Numbered from the stretch's first letter, positions 8,272 to 17,210 are shown. The stretch is DNA of 64,000 nucleotides from Balneolaceae bacterium UBA7797 (GCA_002480645.1 DLCN01000019.1:124001-188000), one strand, 5' to 3'. The notes: generated by a model not told the origin, from the sequence alone. Program-made: numbers and translations.

Positions 8272-9849
8272 ATGAGTGTAAAGTATGATACCGTCCCCTT
8301 TTATTATAACTGGACGTTAAAAAAGAAACTGAATGTTACAGTCTCCACATTACTAATTACTATTAGTTTAGCATTTGTAGTCATTTCATATTTTCAGACC
8401 AGAGAGAACTTAACAGAGCTTGCAAATTTTACATTAACAGAAAAGCTCACTGGCGACTACCATTCCTTAACCACCTATATCGCTTATCATTTCGGGAGCC
8501 TTTCTTTGAATGATGATCAGCTAGTTGACAGATCGGGAAATACTATACATGGAAATGATGATTTCTTAGACCGTTTTGCGGAACAGCATAATGTTGAAGC
8601 CACCATATTCAAGAAGCAGGGAGATGACTTTATTCGAATTATCACCAGTATAACTAAAGATAACGGCGAGCGAGCTGTTGGTACCAATCTGGGTACAACG
8701 AGTGCCGCATATGCACCGATCATGAACAAGGAACTATACATTGGCACAGCCGAAATCCTTGGAATTTCGTACATCACAGCTTACGATCCCTTATTGGATG
8801 AGCATGGAGAACTTATAGGAATCAATTTTGTCGGGGTTCCTACCAATGAAGTTCAGGCAATAGTTGGTGAATCCCAGCGCAAAACCTTTTTGCAATCTTC
8901 CATCATTTTGATGATCGTATTTCTGGTTGGATTGTTTGCGACTTTTAAAATGAGCACTTCCATCAGCGCAAGACTTCAGGACATAGCCGGCAAGATCGAT
9001 AGAAATGGAACTGAAGTTGATGAATCCTCAAATATGGTTGCCACATCCAGCAAAACACTTGCAGAGAATGTAACCAATCAGGCTGCTCTGCTTCAGGAAT
9101 CCACATCAGCTTTAGAAGAGATCGCAGCTCAAATAAAAAATGATGCAAAAAATGCCCATACCGCAGAAGTTTCAGTGAAGGAATCTATTCCTGTACTGGA
9201 ACAAGGTGTTGATGCAATGATTCGATTAAAAACTGCCATGGATGATATCATCAATTCTTCGCAAGAGACCTCTAAAGTTGTAAACACGATCAATGAGATA
9301 GCATTTCAAACAAACCTGCTGGCACTGAACGCAGCCGTTGAAGCCGCACGCGCAGGTGAAGCCGGCAAAGGGTTTGCTGTAGTTGCCGAGGAAGTTAGAA
9401 ACCTTGCGAAAAGGAGTTCTGAAGCAGCCCAGATCACCTCAGACCTGATAAAAAACTCTCAGAGCAGTTCTGTTAACGGAACTAAAGTAACCGAAGAAGT
9501 TTCGGATAAATTATCCCGTATTGAGAAGAACATTAAGGATCTGGGAACTTTAATTATTGAGATATCCTCTTCTGCTCAGGAGCAATCAAAGGGTATTCAG
9601 CAGATCAACTCTGCCATGACCACTATGGATGAAATGGTGCAAAGTAATGCTGCAAGTTCTGAAGAATCGGCCGGAGCCGCAGAAGATCTGTCAATGCATG
9701 CTTCCGAATTACAACATATGGTAGTTGAACTCAGAAGCGTGATCACCGGAAACAGGAAGCACTTCATACCCTCAAGTTCAATGGAACTTTCAGAGGAAAT
9801 ATTACTGCCCAAGGAACCTGCACTGGATGAAGATTTTGAATATGCATAA
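8272..9849 (+). CDS. methyl-accepting chemotaxis protein
   Basis: 525 residues. TM1 lies at about 22-42, a periplasmic single-Cache-like sensor domain at about 45-200 (YIGTAEILGISYITAYDPL), and TM2 at about 205-225. The long cytoplasmic signalling helix carries the highly conserved tip FQTNLLALNAAVEAARAGEA and GKGFAVVAEEVRNLAKRS, which binds CheA and CheW. No clear HAMP domain follows TM2. Residues with E/Q pairs flanking the tip are plausible methylation sites. It lies 98 bases after the kinase, so it may have its own promoter. The ligand is unknown; its position after a porin and transporter hints at the same solute. Confidence 0.93.
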   Translation: MSVKYDTVPFYYNWTLKKKLNVTVSTLLITISLAFVVISYFQTRENLTELANFTLTEKLTGDYHSLTTYIAYHFGSLSLNDDQLVDRSGNTIHGNDDFLDRFAEQHNVEATIFKKQGDDFIRIITSITKDNGERAVGTNLGTTSAAYAPIMNKELYIGTAEILGISYITAYDPLLDEHGELIGINFVGVPTNEVQAIVGESQRKTFLQSSIILMIVFLVGLFATFKMSTSISARLQDIAGKIDRNGTEVDESSNMVATSSKTLAENVTNQAALLQESTSALEEIAAQIKNDAKNAHTAEVSVKESIPVLEQGVDAMIRLKTAMDDIINSSQETSKVVNTINEIAFQTNLLALNAAVEAARAGEAGKGFAVVAEEVRNLAKRSSEAAQITSDLIKNSQSSSVNGTKVTEEVSDKLSRIEKNIKDLGTLIIEISSSAQEQSKGIQQINSAMTTMDEMVQSNAASSEESAGAAEDLSMHASELQHMVVELRSVITGNRKHFIPSSSMELSEEILLPKEPALDEDFEYA

Positions 9850-9897
9850 ACCGCTCTATGCTATTGTTTGTCACAGAAAAGCACGCTGTTTAAGTAC

Positions 9898-12075
9898 TCA
9901 ATCCCCTTTTTCCAGCGCCAGATAGTATAACTGCATGATCCGTAGTTCATCATACCCGATCTTTTTATCGAGCAGATCATAGACCGGGCGAAGCATCAGC
10001 GGGCTTTTCTTCTTCATGGCTTTCATAACCTGATCCCGCTGACGATCGGATAAACTGCTGGCTTCCAGCAATCCTTCTAACCGAAGCTTGTTTCCCTCAT
10101 CATGGAATTTCTTGAGATGGGTAAGAATGGTCACTTCCTTCACCCCGTGTTGTTCTGCCAGAAATTCGATGGAATATCCTTCATTGAAGGATTCACCGAT
10201 CACCTCAAACTTTTGTTTGTTTTCTGTCTTTGCCACTTTTTCTCTCAAAAACTTTCGGCGGGGCATGATATCGTTCTTTCGGGTGTAGGTTTTAATGATA
10301 CCTACAAAGGAATCCCCGAACTTCTCTTTCTTTACCGCACCAACTCCATATAAAGCTTCCAGATCATCTTTATTCTGTGGATAATAGTAGGCCATTTCGA
10401 TGAGTGTGGTATCCGGGAAGATTGCATATGGTGGTACATCGTCAATATCGGCCAGTTCTTTTCGCTTCTCTCGTAAAATATCGAACAGTTCACGATCATA
10501 ATCATTTTCCACTTCGGTAGAGGTCTTCTCAATATCCTCGTTACGGATGGATGTACCGGTTCTGTCCAGCGTGCCGAATACATTTTCATCCCCGCGTAAC
10601 ACCGCCAGCGCTTTGGATTCCAGCCTCAGTGTTTTGAACTCACCGGTTGAGATATAATTCTGGCGCATCAACAACCGCGACATCTGTTGCCACTGATCTT
10701 TACTCCACTCGATCCCGATGCCGTAGGTGGATAGCTGATCGTGCTCCAGTTCCAGTATCTTTTTGTTCTTCGAGCCTCGTAAGATGTCAACTATATGCGT
10801 TACGCCGAATTTCTCTTCTACCCGTACGATACACGACAAGAATTTCTGGGCATGTAAGGTCAGATCTTCCACATCGTCTTCCACACTCAGGCAATTATCA
10901 CACATTCCACACTCATCCTTCGGGTATTCTTCCCCAAAGTAATTCATCAGTGGCTTACGCCTGCATTCCCGGGATTCTGCAAATTTCAGTAACTGATCCA
11001 GATGCCGTTCGGCCAGTTCTTTTTCTTTGCCTTCTTTTTTGTTGATGAAGTATTTGATCTTCTGCGTGTCATTGTAGCTGAACAGCATGATACAGTCTGA
11101 ACGAAGTCCGTCGCGGCCTGCACGTCCAATTTGCTGATAATAGGATTCAATATTCTGAGGCATATCGTAATGAACCACATACCGCACGTTTGGCTTATTG
11201 ATCCCCATCCCGAAGGCGATTGTAGCTACAATGATGCGTACATCATCCCGAATAAATGCACGTTGATTGATCGCCCGGTCTCTGGCGCCAAGTCCGGCAT
11301 GGTATGGTTTTACTGAATAGCCTTCCTGCTCCAGCAAATACGCGAGCTCATCAACCTGACGGCGGGAGAAGCAATAGATGATGCCGGACTGATTTTTCCG
11401 GGTGAACAGGAAGTCGAGCAGTTGATCTTCCGGATTCTTTTTGTCTGCGATCTTCAAAAACAAATTGGACCGATCAAAACTTGAAATGAAGGTCTCAGAA
11501 TCCTTGAATTCCAGGATCCTTCTAATATCTTCCTGCACCCGTGGTGTGGCCGTAGCTGTAAGTGCAATACACACCGCCTCCGGAAAATCTTTTCGTACAC
11601 TGGCCAGCTGTCGGTATTCCGGCCGGAAATCATGCCCCCACTCCGAGATACAGTGAGCTTCATCAATAGTAAAACAATCAACTTTCTGGCCGGCAAGGAT
11701 CTCTTTGGTGCGATCCATCATCAGTGTTTCCGGTGCCACGTATAATAACTTTACTTCTCCGCTCTGCAAGCGTTTCACATTATACTCATACGCTTCGGGG
11801 GAGAGCGAACTGTTCAGATAAACCGCCGGAATATCATACTCCCTGAGTTGTTCCACCTGATCTTTCATAAGTGAGATGAGTGGAGACACCACGATGGTAA
11901 GTCCGTCGAATAACATGGCCGGGATCTGATAAACAAGCGACTTACCACCCCCCGTAGGCATAATTACCAAGGCATCATTTTTTGCCAGCACCTGTTTGAT
12001 GGCCGCCTCTTGTTGCAGCCTGAACTCTTCATAACCAAATGTTTCTTTTAATATTCTTTTTGCTTCCTGGATCAC
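9898..12075 (-). CDS. recQ: RecQ-type ATP-dependent DNA helicase
   Basis: 725 residues, a full superfamily 2 helicase that unwinds DNA 3' to 5' in recombination and repair. Motif I is MPTGGGKSLVYQIP, motif II is DEAHCISEWGHDFRP, and motif VI is QQIGRAGRDG. The RQC zinc site is present (CRRKPLMNYFGE, then ECGMCDNC), followed by a winged helix and an HRDC domain near residues 530-610. The extra C-terminal tail with a helix-turn-helix look (LAEQHGVKEVTILTHLKKF) is common in this clade. It is monocistronic and convergent with the chemoreceptor gene; the 295-base gap upstream holds its promoter. Confidence 0.96.
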   Translation of the reverse strand: MIQEAKRILKETFGYEEFRLQQEAAIKQVLAKNDALVIMPTGGGKSLVYQIPAMLFDGLTIVVSPLISLMKDQVEQLREYDIPAVYLNSSLSPEAYEYNVKRLQSGEVKLLYVAPETLMMDRTKEILAGQKVDCFTIDEAHCISEWGHDFRPEYRQLASVRKDFPEAVCIALTATATPRVQEDIRRILEFKDSETFISSFDRSNLFLKIADKKNPEDQLLDFLFTRKNQSGIIYCFSRRQVDELAYLLEQEGYSVKPYHAGLGARDRAINQRAFIRDDVRIIVATIAFGMGINKPNVRYVVHYDMPQNIESYYQQIGRAGRDGLRSDCIMLFSYNDTQKIKYFINKKEGKEKELAERHLDQLLKFAESRECRRKPLMNYFGEEYPKDECGMCDNCLSVEDDVEDLTLHAQKFLSCIVRVEEKFGVTHIVDILRGSKNKKILELEHDQLSTYGIGIEWSKDQWQQMSRLLMRQNYISTGEFKTLRLESKALAVLRGDENVFGTLDRTGTSIRNEDIEKTSTEVENDYDRELFDILREKRKELADIDDVPPYAIFPDTTLIEMAYYYPQNKDDLEALYGVGAVKKEKFGDSFVGIIKTYTRKNDIMPRRKFLREKVAKTENKQKFEVIGESFNEGYSIEFLAEQHGVKEVTILTHLKKFHDEGNKLRLEGLLEASSLSDRQRDQVMKAMKKKSPLMLRPVYDLLDKKIGYDELRIMQLYYLALEKGD

Positions 12076-12146
12076 AAATTCCTCTTTTCGATCACTTATT
12101 ATTTAAATTTCAATGTAACTGCATTCAGACAGATCCGAATGTTGAT

Positions 12147-12177
12147 TGTTGATTTCACTCATCAACAACTCTTTTTT
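12147..12177 (+). other. terminator-like hairpin with no gene upstream
   Basis: On the plus strand TTGTTGAT, a 7-base loop and ATCAACAA form an 8-bp stem followed by CTC and a run of six T. It lies in the 295-base gap between the 5' end of recQ and the 3' end of carB, both of which are on the minus strand, so it would stop transcription running antisense into this gap. No plus-strand gene precedes it. The rest of the gap shows nothing clear beyond a weak CCCCG/CGGG pairing after carB. Confidence 0.4.
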
Positions 12178-12370
12178 ATGATTTCAATTGTCCGGATAAC
12201 CTTATCTGATCATAAATAAACATCATTCAGTGCAAAATCATACTCCCTGCTTTTTGCTGAACAAGAATATTCCATCGATCAATCACCCCTTGCCCAATAA
12301 GATCTATCAGGCAAGACGTAACTGACTACCATTCCTTACAAAATCACCCGAACAAATATTCTGACGGGGA

Positions 12371-15199
12371 TTATTTTGACAGATACAGGTTTTTGAACTC
12401 GTATGGCTTGCTGAAGTGTTCGTCTTTGAAATCCTTAGCGAAGTAAATACTTTCGCCGGTTGATTTCATTTCCGGTCCCAGTTCTTTTTTCACACCCGGG
12501 AATTTATCGAACGGGAATACCGGCTCTTTGATCGCCCAGCAATCAAGTTTCGATTCAAGATCAAACTCCTTCAATTTGGCTCCCAGCATCACTTTTACAC
12601 CAATTGCGGCTTCAGGTCGCTGAGTTGCTTTAGCCAGGAACGGAATGGTTCGGGTAGTTCGCGGATTTGCTTCCAGCACATATACTTTCTCATCCTTTAC
12701 TGCATACTGTACGTTCAGAAATCCTACAATTTCCATCGCTTCCGCAATGCGTTCCTGATATTCCTCTATGGTCTTAATGACTTCATCGCTTAATGAATAA
12801 GGTGGTAAAACAGCGGTTGAGTCACCGGAATGAACTCCGGCGGGCTCAATATGCTGCATGATTCCTGCAATATGAAGCTGATCGCCGTCATACACCGAAT
12901 CCACATCTACCTCCACTGCATGTTCGAGATATTTATCGATCAGGAAGGCATTTTCAGGATGTGTTTTCAGAATGCGTGCCACATAGCGTTCGAGTTCGTC
13001 GCGTTTTACAGCGATGCGCATTCCCTGCCCGCCCAGCACATAACTCGGACGGATCAGCACCGGATACCCGATGCGGTCGGCGATCTCCAGAGCACCATCT
13101 ACATCGGTAGCCGTACCGTATTCAGGGAACGGGATATCCAGCCTTGTAAGCAGATCGGAGAACTCGCCCCGGTCTTCGGCAAAATCGATCATTTCAAATT
13201 CGGTACCAAAGATCTTAATACCCGCTTTCACAAAACGCTTTCCTAATTTAAGTGCGGTCTGACCTCCGACCTGAATGATCACCCCTTCCGGTTTTTCGTA
13301 TTCGATGATATCCATTACCCGTTCCCAGTATACCGGCTCGAAGTACAGTTTATCTGCAATATCGAAGTCGGTAGAAACGGTTTCCGGGTTACAATTGATC
13401 ATGATGGCTTCGTATCCCATTTCTTTGGTAGCCAACACGGCATGAACGCAGGAATAATCAAATTCTATACCCTGTCCAATTCGGTTCGGACCACTTCCCA
13501 GAATGATCACTTTCTTACGATCGGTAACCTCGCTTTCCGTCTCTCCTTCATAAGAAGAATAGTAGTACGGGGTTTCTGCCGGGAATTCAGCTGCACAGGT
13601 ATCTACCAGCTTAAATGATGGTTTGATACCCAATTCCTTTCTTCGCTCACGAACTTCATCATCGCTCACGGTTTCCCCATTCTTACTTACCAGCCAGGCA
13701 ATTTGCGAATCTGAGAACCCGGCCTGCTTTAGTTCAAAGAATTCATCATAAGTGATCTCTTTAAGATCCTGCCCTTCGGTTCTGTTCTCGAGCGACACCA
13801 TGTACCGGATCTGCTGCAGAAACCAGGGATCCACTTTGGTGATGTCGGCCAGTTCCTCTACAGAGGTGCCAAGTTTGAAGGCGTTTCGGATCTGCATGGA
13901 GCGGTCCCAATAAGGCTTAATCAATCGTTCTCTGATCTCTTTACGGTTCAGTTCTTCGTATCCGTCAGCTCCCAGTCCGTCGCGGCCAACTTCCAGACTC
14001 TGCCATGCTTTGTTCAACGCTTCCGGGAAATTCCGGCCGATGCTCATTACTTCACCGACGGCCTTCATCTGTGTGGAAAGCTCCTCATCCACCCCCGGGA
14101 ATTTGTCGAAATTAAAACGCGGAACTTTACACACCACATAATCGATAGAAGGCTCGAAACAGGCCGATGTATTTCCTGTGATCTGATTCGGCAGCTCATC
14201 CAGCGTATAACCCACCGCCAGCTTGGTAGCCACCTTCGCAATCGGATATCCCGTCGCTTTGGATGCCAGCGCTGAAGAGCGGCTAACCCTTGGATTGATC
14301 TCGATCGCCACAAAGCGGTCACTGCCGGGCTCAACAGCAAACTGTACATTACATCCGCCCGCAAACGTACCGATCGATCGCATCATTTTGATGGCTGCAT
14401 CCCGTAAAATCTGATATTGTTTATCTGTCAGGGTCTGAGTAGGTGCCACGGTAACCGAATCTCCGGTGTGAACACCCATCGGATCCATATTCTCGATACC
14501 GCAAATGATCACCACATTATCATTGGCATCCCTTAGCAATTCAAGCTCATATTCTTTCCAGCCAAAGATACTTTCTTCGATCAATACAGAGTGAACGGGA
14601 CTCATTTCAAGCCCGCGCAATACTTTCTGGTCGAATTCATCTTCCGACCATACGATACCGCCGCCGGCACCACCCATGGTAAATGAAGGACGTATCACGA
14701 TGGGAAGCCCGCCCAGTTCTTCTTTGATCTCTTTTGCATCCAACAACGATTCTGCCTGTCTGCTTCTGCATTGCATAATGCCGATCTCTTCCATTCGGTC
14801 GCGGAATAACTGCCGGTCTTCCGTTAACTCAACGGCATCAATATCCACGCCGATGATCTTGATTCCGTTCGCTTTCCAGAATCCTTCTTTTTCCAGATCC
14901 CGGGCCAGGTTCAGCCCTGTCTGCCCACCCATGGTTGGCAGAACCGCATCCGGTTTTTCTTTGGCTACAATTTCTTTGATGGAATCGGTGGTCATGGGCA
15001 GCATGTAAATGGCGTCGGCCATCAACGGATCTGTCATGATGGTAGCAGGATTCGAGTTTATGAGAACGATCTCATATCCTTCTTCCTGTAAAGAGCGGCA
15101 GGCTTGTGAGCCGGAATAATCGAATTCGCAGGCCTGACCAATTACGATTGGGCCGGAGCCGATGATGAGAATTTTGTGGATGTCGTCGCGTCTGGGCAT
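12371..15199 (-). CDS. carB: carbamoyl-phosphate synthase large subunit, without C-terminal allosteric domain
   Basis: 942 residues. It makes carbamoyl phosphate from bicarbonate, ammonia (from CarA) and 2 ATP for pyrimidine and arginine synthesis. Two homologous ATP-grasp halves are seen: the carboxy-phosphate half begins GSGPIVIGQACEFDYSGSQA, and the carbamate half begins with LGSGPNRIGQGIEFDYS near residue 560. Both contain the PSFTMGGAGGG / PSYVLGGQGMR glycine loops. The protein stops shortly after the GPEMKSTGE motif, where Escherichia coli CarB (1073 residues) continues into the MGS-like UMP/ornithine domain, so that domain is absent. It follows carA after a 141-base gap with hairpins. 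Confidence 0.96.
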   Translation of the reverse strand: MPRRDDIHKILIIGSGPIVIGQACEFDYSGSQACRSLQEEGYEIVLINSNPATIMTDPLMADAIYMLPMTTDSIKEIVAKEKPDAVLPTMGGQTGLNLARDLEKEGFWKANGIKIIGVDIDAVELTEDRQLFRDRMEEIGIMQCRSRQAESLLDAKEIKEELGGLPIVIRPSFTMGGAGGGIVWSEDEFDQKVLRGLEMSPVHSVLIEESIFGWKEYELELLRDANDNVVIICGIENMDPMGVHTGDSVTVAPTQTLTDKQYQILRDAAIKMMRSIGTFAGGCNVQFAVEPGSDRFVAIEINPRVSRSSALASKATGYPIAKVATKLAVGYTLDELPNQITGNTSACFEPSIDYVVCKVPRFNFDKFPGVDEELSTQMKAVGEVMSIGRNFPEALNKAWQSLEVGRDGLGADGYEELNRKEIRERLIKPYWDRSMQIRNAFKLGTSVEELADITKVDPWFLQQIRYMVSLENRTEGQDLKEITYDEFFELKQAGFSDSQIAWLVSKNGETVSDDEVRERRKELGIKPSFKLVDTCAAEFPAETPYYYSSYEGETESEVTDRKKVIILGSGPNRIGQGIEFDYSCVHAVLATKEMGYEAIMINCNPETVSTDFDIADKLYFEPVYWERVMDIIEYEKPEGVIIQVGGQTALKLGKRFVKAGIKIFGTEFEMIDFAEDRGEFSDLLTRLDIPFPEYGTATDVDGALEIADRIGYPVLIRPSYVLGGQGMRIAVKRDELERYVARILKTHPENAFLIDKYLEHAVEVDVDSVYDGDQLHIAGIMQHIEPAGVHSGDSTAVLPPYSLSDEVIKTIEEYQERIAEAMEIVGFLNVQYAVKDEKVYVLEANPRTTRTIPFLAKATQRPEAAIGVKVMLGAKLKEFDLESKLDCWAIKEPVFPFDKFPGVKKELGPEMKSTGESIYFAKDFKDEHFSKPYEFKNLYLSK

Positions 15200-15282
15200 T
15201 GTTCGCTGGTATTTTTATTTGAAGGTTTCCCTTCGGTAAAATTGGTTGTGAATAAATGATGAGTCCTTATGGGCTCCAAAGT

Positions 15283-15332
15283 CCCCTTCGCAGGGGTACA
15301 AATTTATCTCGTTCCGGTGCTTTGCCACGGAA
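15283..15332 (-). repeat. paired hairpins in the carA-carB gap
   Basis: Two stem-loops lie between carA and carB. One pairs CCCCT with AGGGG around a 4-base loop (15283-15296; GCGA in the minus-strand RNA, a GNRA-type loop). The other pairs GTTCCG with CGGAAC and a bulged TG/CA (about 15310-15332). Neither is followed by a T run, so they are not intrinsic terminators. They could stabilise or separate the two coding regions in one mRNA. Confidence 0.4.
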
Positions 15333-15340
15333 CAAATAAA

Positions 15341-16462
15341 TCAAGCCACTACTCCTTTCTGTTCTTCCATCATATCTACAAACTGGTCGAACAGGTAGGA
15401 TGAATCATGTGGGCCGGGAGATGCCTCCGGGTGATACTGCACACAGAATCCCGGGAAGTTTTTGAATCGTAGTCCTTCCACGGTCTGATCATTCAAGTTG
15501 ATGTGGGTGATCTCTGCAATTTCCGGATCCACACTATCTTCAGATACACCGAAGCCGTGATTCTGCGTTGAAATTTCTACCAATCCGGTTTTCAGATTCT
15601 TTACCGGATGATTTGCGCCTCGGTGACCTACAAACATCTTCTCAACTTTGATTCCTTCACTCAAGGCCATCAGCTGATGTCCCAGGCAGATTCCAAAAAT
15701 TGGTTTCCCGGATTCTTTCGCATAGTTCACAAACTCAAGTGCATAATCACCGGTTGGATTCGGGTCGCCGGGACCGTTTGAGAAAAAGTACCCATCGGCA
15801 TTCCATGCTTTCACTTCTTCCATGGATGCTTTGGCGGGAAATACCCGAAGTGTGCAACCTCGTTTCACAAAATTGTTGATGATATTCTGTTTGATGCCAT
15901 AATCAAAGGCCGCCACTTTGAACTTGCTTTCACCTTCTGTGTTATAGGTTTGCGCTTCTGTTCTGCTTACTCGTGATGCCAGCTCAAGACCTTCCATATC
16001 TTCCCATTCCTGAGCCATTTTCACCAATTTCGCTTCGTCCATTTCGGTGGATGAGATCACGGCATTCATCACTCCCTTCTGCCGGATATGTCGCACAAGC
16101 GCGCGGGTATCCACACCGGAAATTCCCACAATTTCATTGTCTTCGAGGTATTCCTGCAGGCTCCGATCAGCCATCGGATTGCTGTAGTCATGAGAAAAGG
16201 CCCGGACAATGATCCCGGCTACCATCACCTTTCGGTGCTCGTCATCACGATCCATGGTGCCATAATTTCCAATGTGCGGATAGGTCATCATCATGAGTTG
16301 GCCGTAATAACTGGGATCGGTAAAGATCTCCTGATAGCCGGTCATACTGGTATTGAAACAAAGTTCGCCACCGGTGATACCTTCCATTCCGACGGCCCAG
16401 CCATGGGCAATGGTTCCGTCGCTAAGTGCCAAAATTGCTTTTTTTCGGGGATGAAGGGACAT
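15341..16462 (-). CDS. carA: carbamoyl-phosphate synthase small (glutaminase) subunit
   Basis: 373 residues, the usual length. The N-terminal CPSase small-chain domain has FNTSMTGYQEIFTDPSY; the C-terminal class I glutamine amidotransferase domain carries the nucleophile Cys in GICLGHQL and the His/Glu pair in VQYHPEASPGP. It releases ammonia from glutamine and passes it to CarB. The ATG at 16462 has no Shine-Dalgarno sequence; it sits 3 bases after the stop of a 31-codon leader ORF, so its translation is probably coupled to that leader. carB follows downstream. Confidence 0.97.
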   Translation of the reverse strand: MSLHPRKKAILALSDGTIAHGWAVGMEGITGGELCFNTSMTGYQEIFTDPSYYGQLMMMTYPHIGNYGTMDRDDEHRKVMVAGIIVRAFSHDYSNPMADRSLQEYLEDNEIVGISGVDTRALVRHIRQKGVMNAVISSTEMDEAKLVKMAQEWEDMEGLELASRVSRTEAQTYNTEGESKFKVAAFDYGIKQNIINNFVKRGCTLRVFPAKASMEEVKAWNADGYFFSNGPGDPNPTGDYALEFVNYAKESGKPIFGICLGHQLMALSEGIKVEKMFVGHRGANHPVKNLKTGLVEISTQNHGFGVSEDSVDPEIAEITHINLNDQTVEGLRFKNFPGFCVQYHPEASPGPHDSSYLFDQFVDMMEEQKGVVA

Positions 16463-16465
16463 GTG

Positions 16466-16561
16466 TTAGTTTTTGAAGTGAATGAATTGAGGGTCAAAAA
16501 AAATCCGACTACGATAACCGCGCCGGATTTCAGAAATGATATGATCTGTAAAAAAATACAT
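16466..16561 (-). CDS. putative carA leader peptide (31 aa)
   Basis: Found by translating the carA leader by hand. A strong AGGAG (16570-16574) lies 8 bases before ATG at 16561. The ORF reads MYFFTDHIISEIRR, then GYRSRIFFDPQFIHFKN, and stops with TAA at 16466, three bases before carA. The second to fourth codons form a seven-U tract (16550-16556). Arg codons 13, 14, 17 and 19 lie in or beside the terminator stem at 16496-16530. The layout matches leader-peptide attenuation as known for Escherichia coli pyrBI: ribosome position would decide whether the terminator folds. Function is inferred; no homologue is known to me. Confidence 0.7.
   Translation of the reverse strand: MYFFTDHIISEIRRGYRSRIFFDPQFIHFKN
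16496..16530 (-). terminator. attenuator-type intrinsic terminator ahead of carA
   Basis: In the minus-strand RNA AAAUCCG (16530-16524) pairs with CGGAUUU (16507-16501) across a 16-base loop, and the stem runs into eight consecutive U (16503-16496). It lies inside the leader ORF and 34 bases upstream of the carA start, so it would end carAB transcription unless a ribosome prevents the stem from forming. Confidence 0.72.
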
Positions 16562-16656
16562 CAGCCCTGCTCCTTTTTTGGGGTGAGCCGGGTCTCGATC
16601 GTAAAGCTATGGATTGCTAACCTGTTTATCTGTACAAAACTTACTTAACAGTTTCG

Positions 16657-16687
16657 TGAAGATACAAAGGCGGAAAATTGTATTCAA
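16657..16687 (-). promoter_or_regulatory. probable carA promoter, Bacteroidota type
   Basis: On the minus strand TTG (16687-16685), a 20-base spacer and TATCTTCA (16664-16657) resemble the TTTG / TAnnTTTG consensus. Transcription would begin near 16650, giving a leader of about 190 bases that contains the leader ORF and terminator. Confidence 0.5.
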
Positions 16688-16718
16688 TGTAAATCAGGCG
16701 CAAAAAAATGTAATCTGC

Positions 16719-17210
16719 CTAATTATTCCGATTCTGTTTTCCTTTTTTCATCATACCGGACCATACGGGCTTGCCGGTATCATCCCTGAGTTGTAGTGCC
16801 TTACCCCCTTTATTCAGAGATTTTGCGATCACAAAATCTTTTGAATTCAAAGTTACGGCAGAGCCTGTAATTTCAATGGTGTCACCTTCTTCAAAAGTCA
16901 TTTCTTGGTTATTCAAAAATGTAACCGGTCCCACATGAACCTCTTTCACCACATCCCCGGTTTTTACCATCAAATGAATTCCTGTCATATTTCTGTTCCT
17001 GGAGCTGTCGATCACCACTTCTGTGATCACTCCTTCAAAGGTGGATACCGTGTTTACATCAAACATCCGGTTCATTTGCTTCGCTTTATTAGCTGCATTA
17101 TTTCCCTGGCCCTGACCGTTTCCACGCCCTTGTCCCATCTGAGCCTGAAGCACAAGTGGCAATACCGCGATCAACAATGCATAACCTAAAATTCTTGATA
17201 ATTTTGACAT
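16719..17210 (-). CDS. secreted hypothetical protein with Gly/Gln/Asn-rich segment
   Basis: 163 residues. A signal peptide ends near LQAQ (residue 23), followed by a low-complexity stretch rich in Gly, Gln and Asn (about 24-40). A compact domain follows (about 50-145) that alternates beta strands: FEGVITEVV, GIHLMVKTGD, VHVGPVTFL, FEEGDTIEITGSAV. This looks like a small OB-type or beta-barrel domain of the sort seen in periplasmic small-molecule binding proteins, but I cannot name a family. The tail is basic. AAGGAG lies 6-7 bases before the ATG. It is divergent from the CocE-like hydrolase gene and may share a control region with it. Confidence 0.75.
   Translation of the reverse strand: MSKLSRILGYALLIAVLPLVLQAQMGQGRGNGQGQGNNAANKAKQMNRMFDVNTVSTFEGVITEVVIDSSRNRNMTGIHLMVKTGDVVKEVHVGPVTFLNNQEMTFEEGDTIEITGSAVTLNSKDFVIAKSLNKGGKALQLRDDTGKPVWSGMMKKGKQNRNN

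Noticed and set aside
15283..15332. A terminator between carA and carB
   Set aside because: The stems lack a T run on either strand; carB would then need its own promoter, and none was found. I list them as hairpins only.
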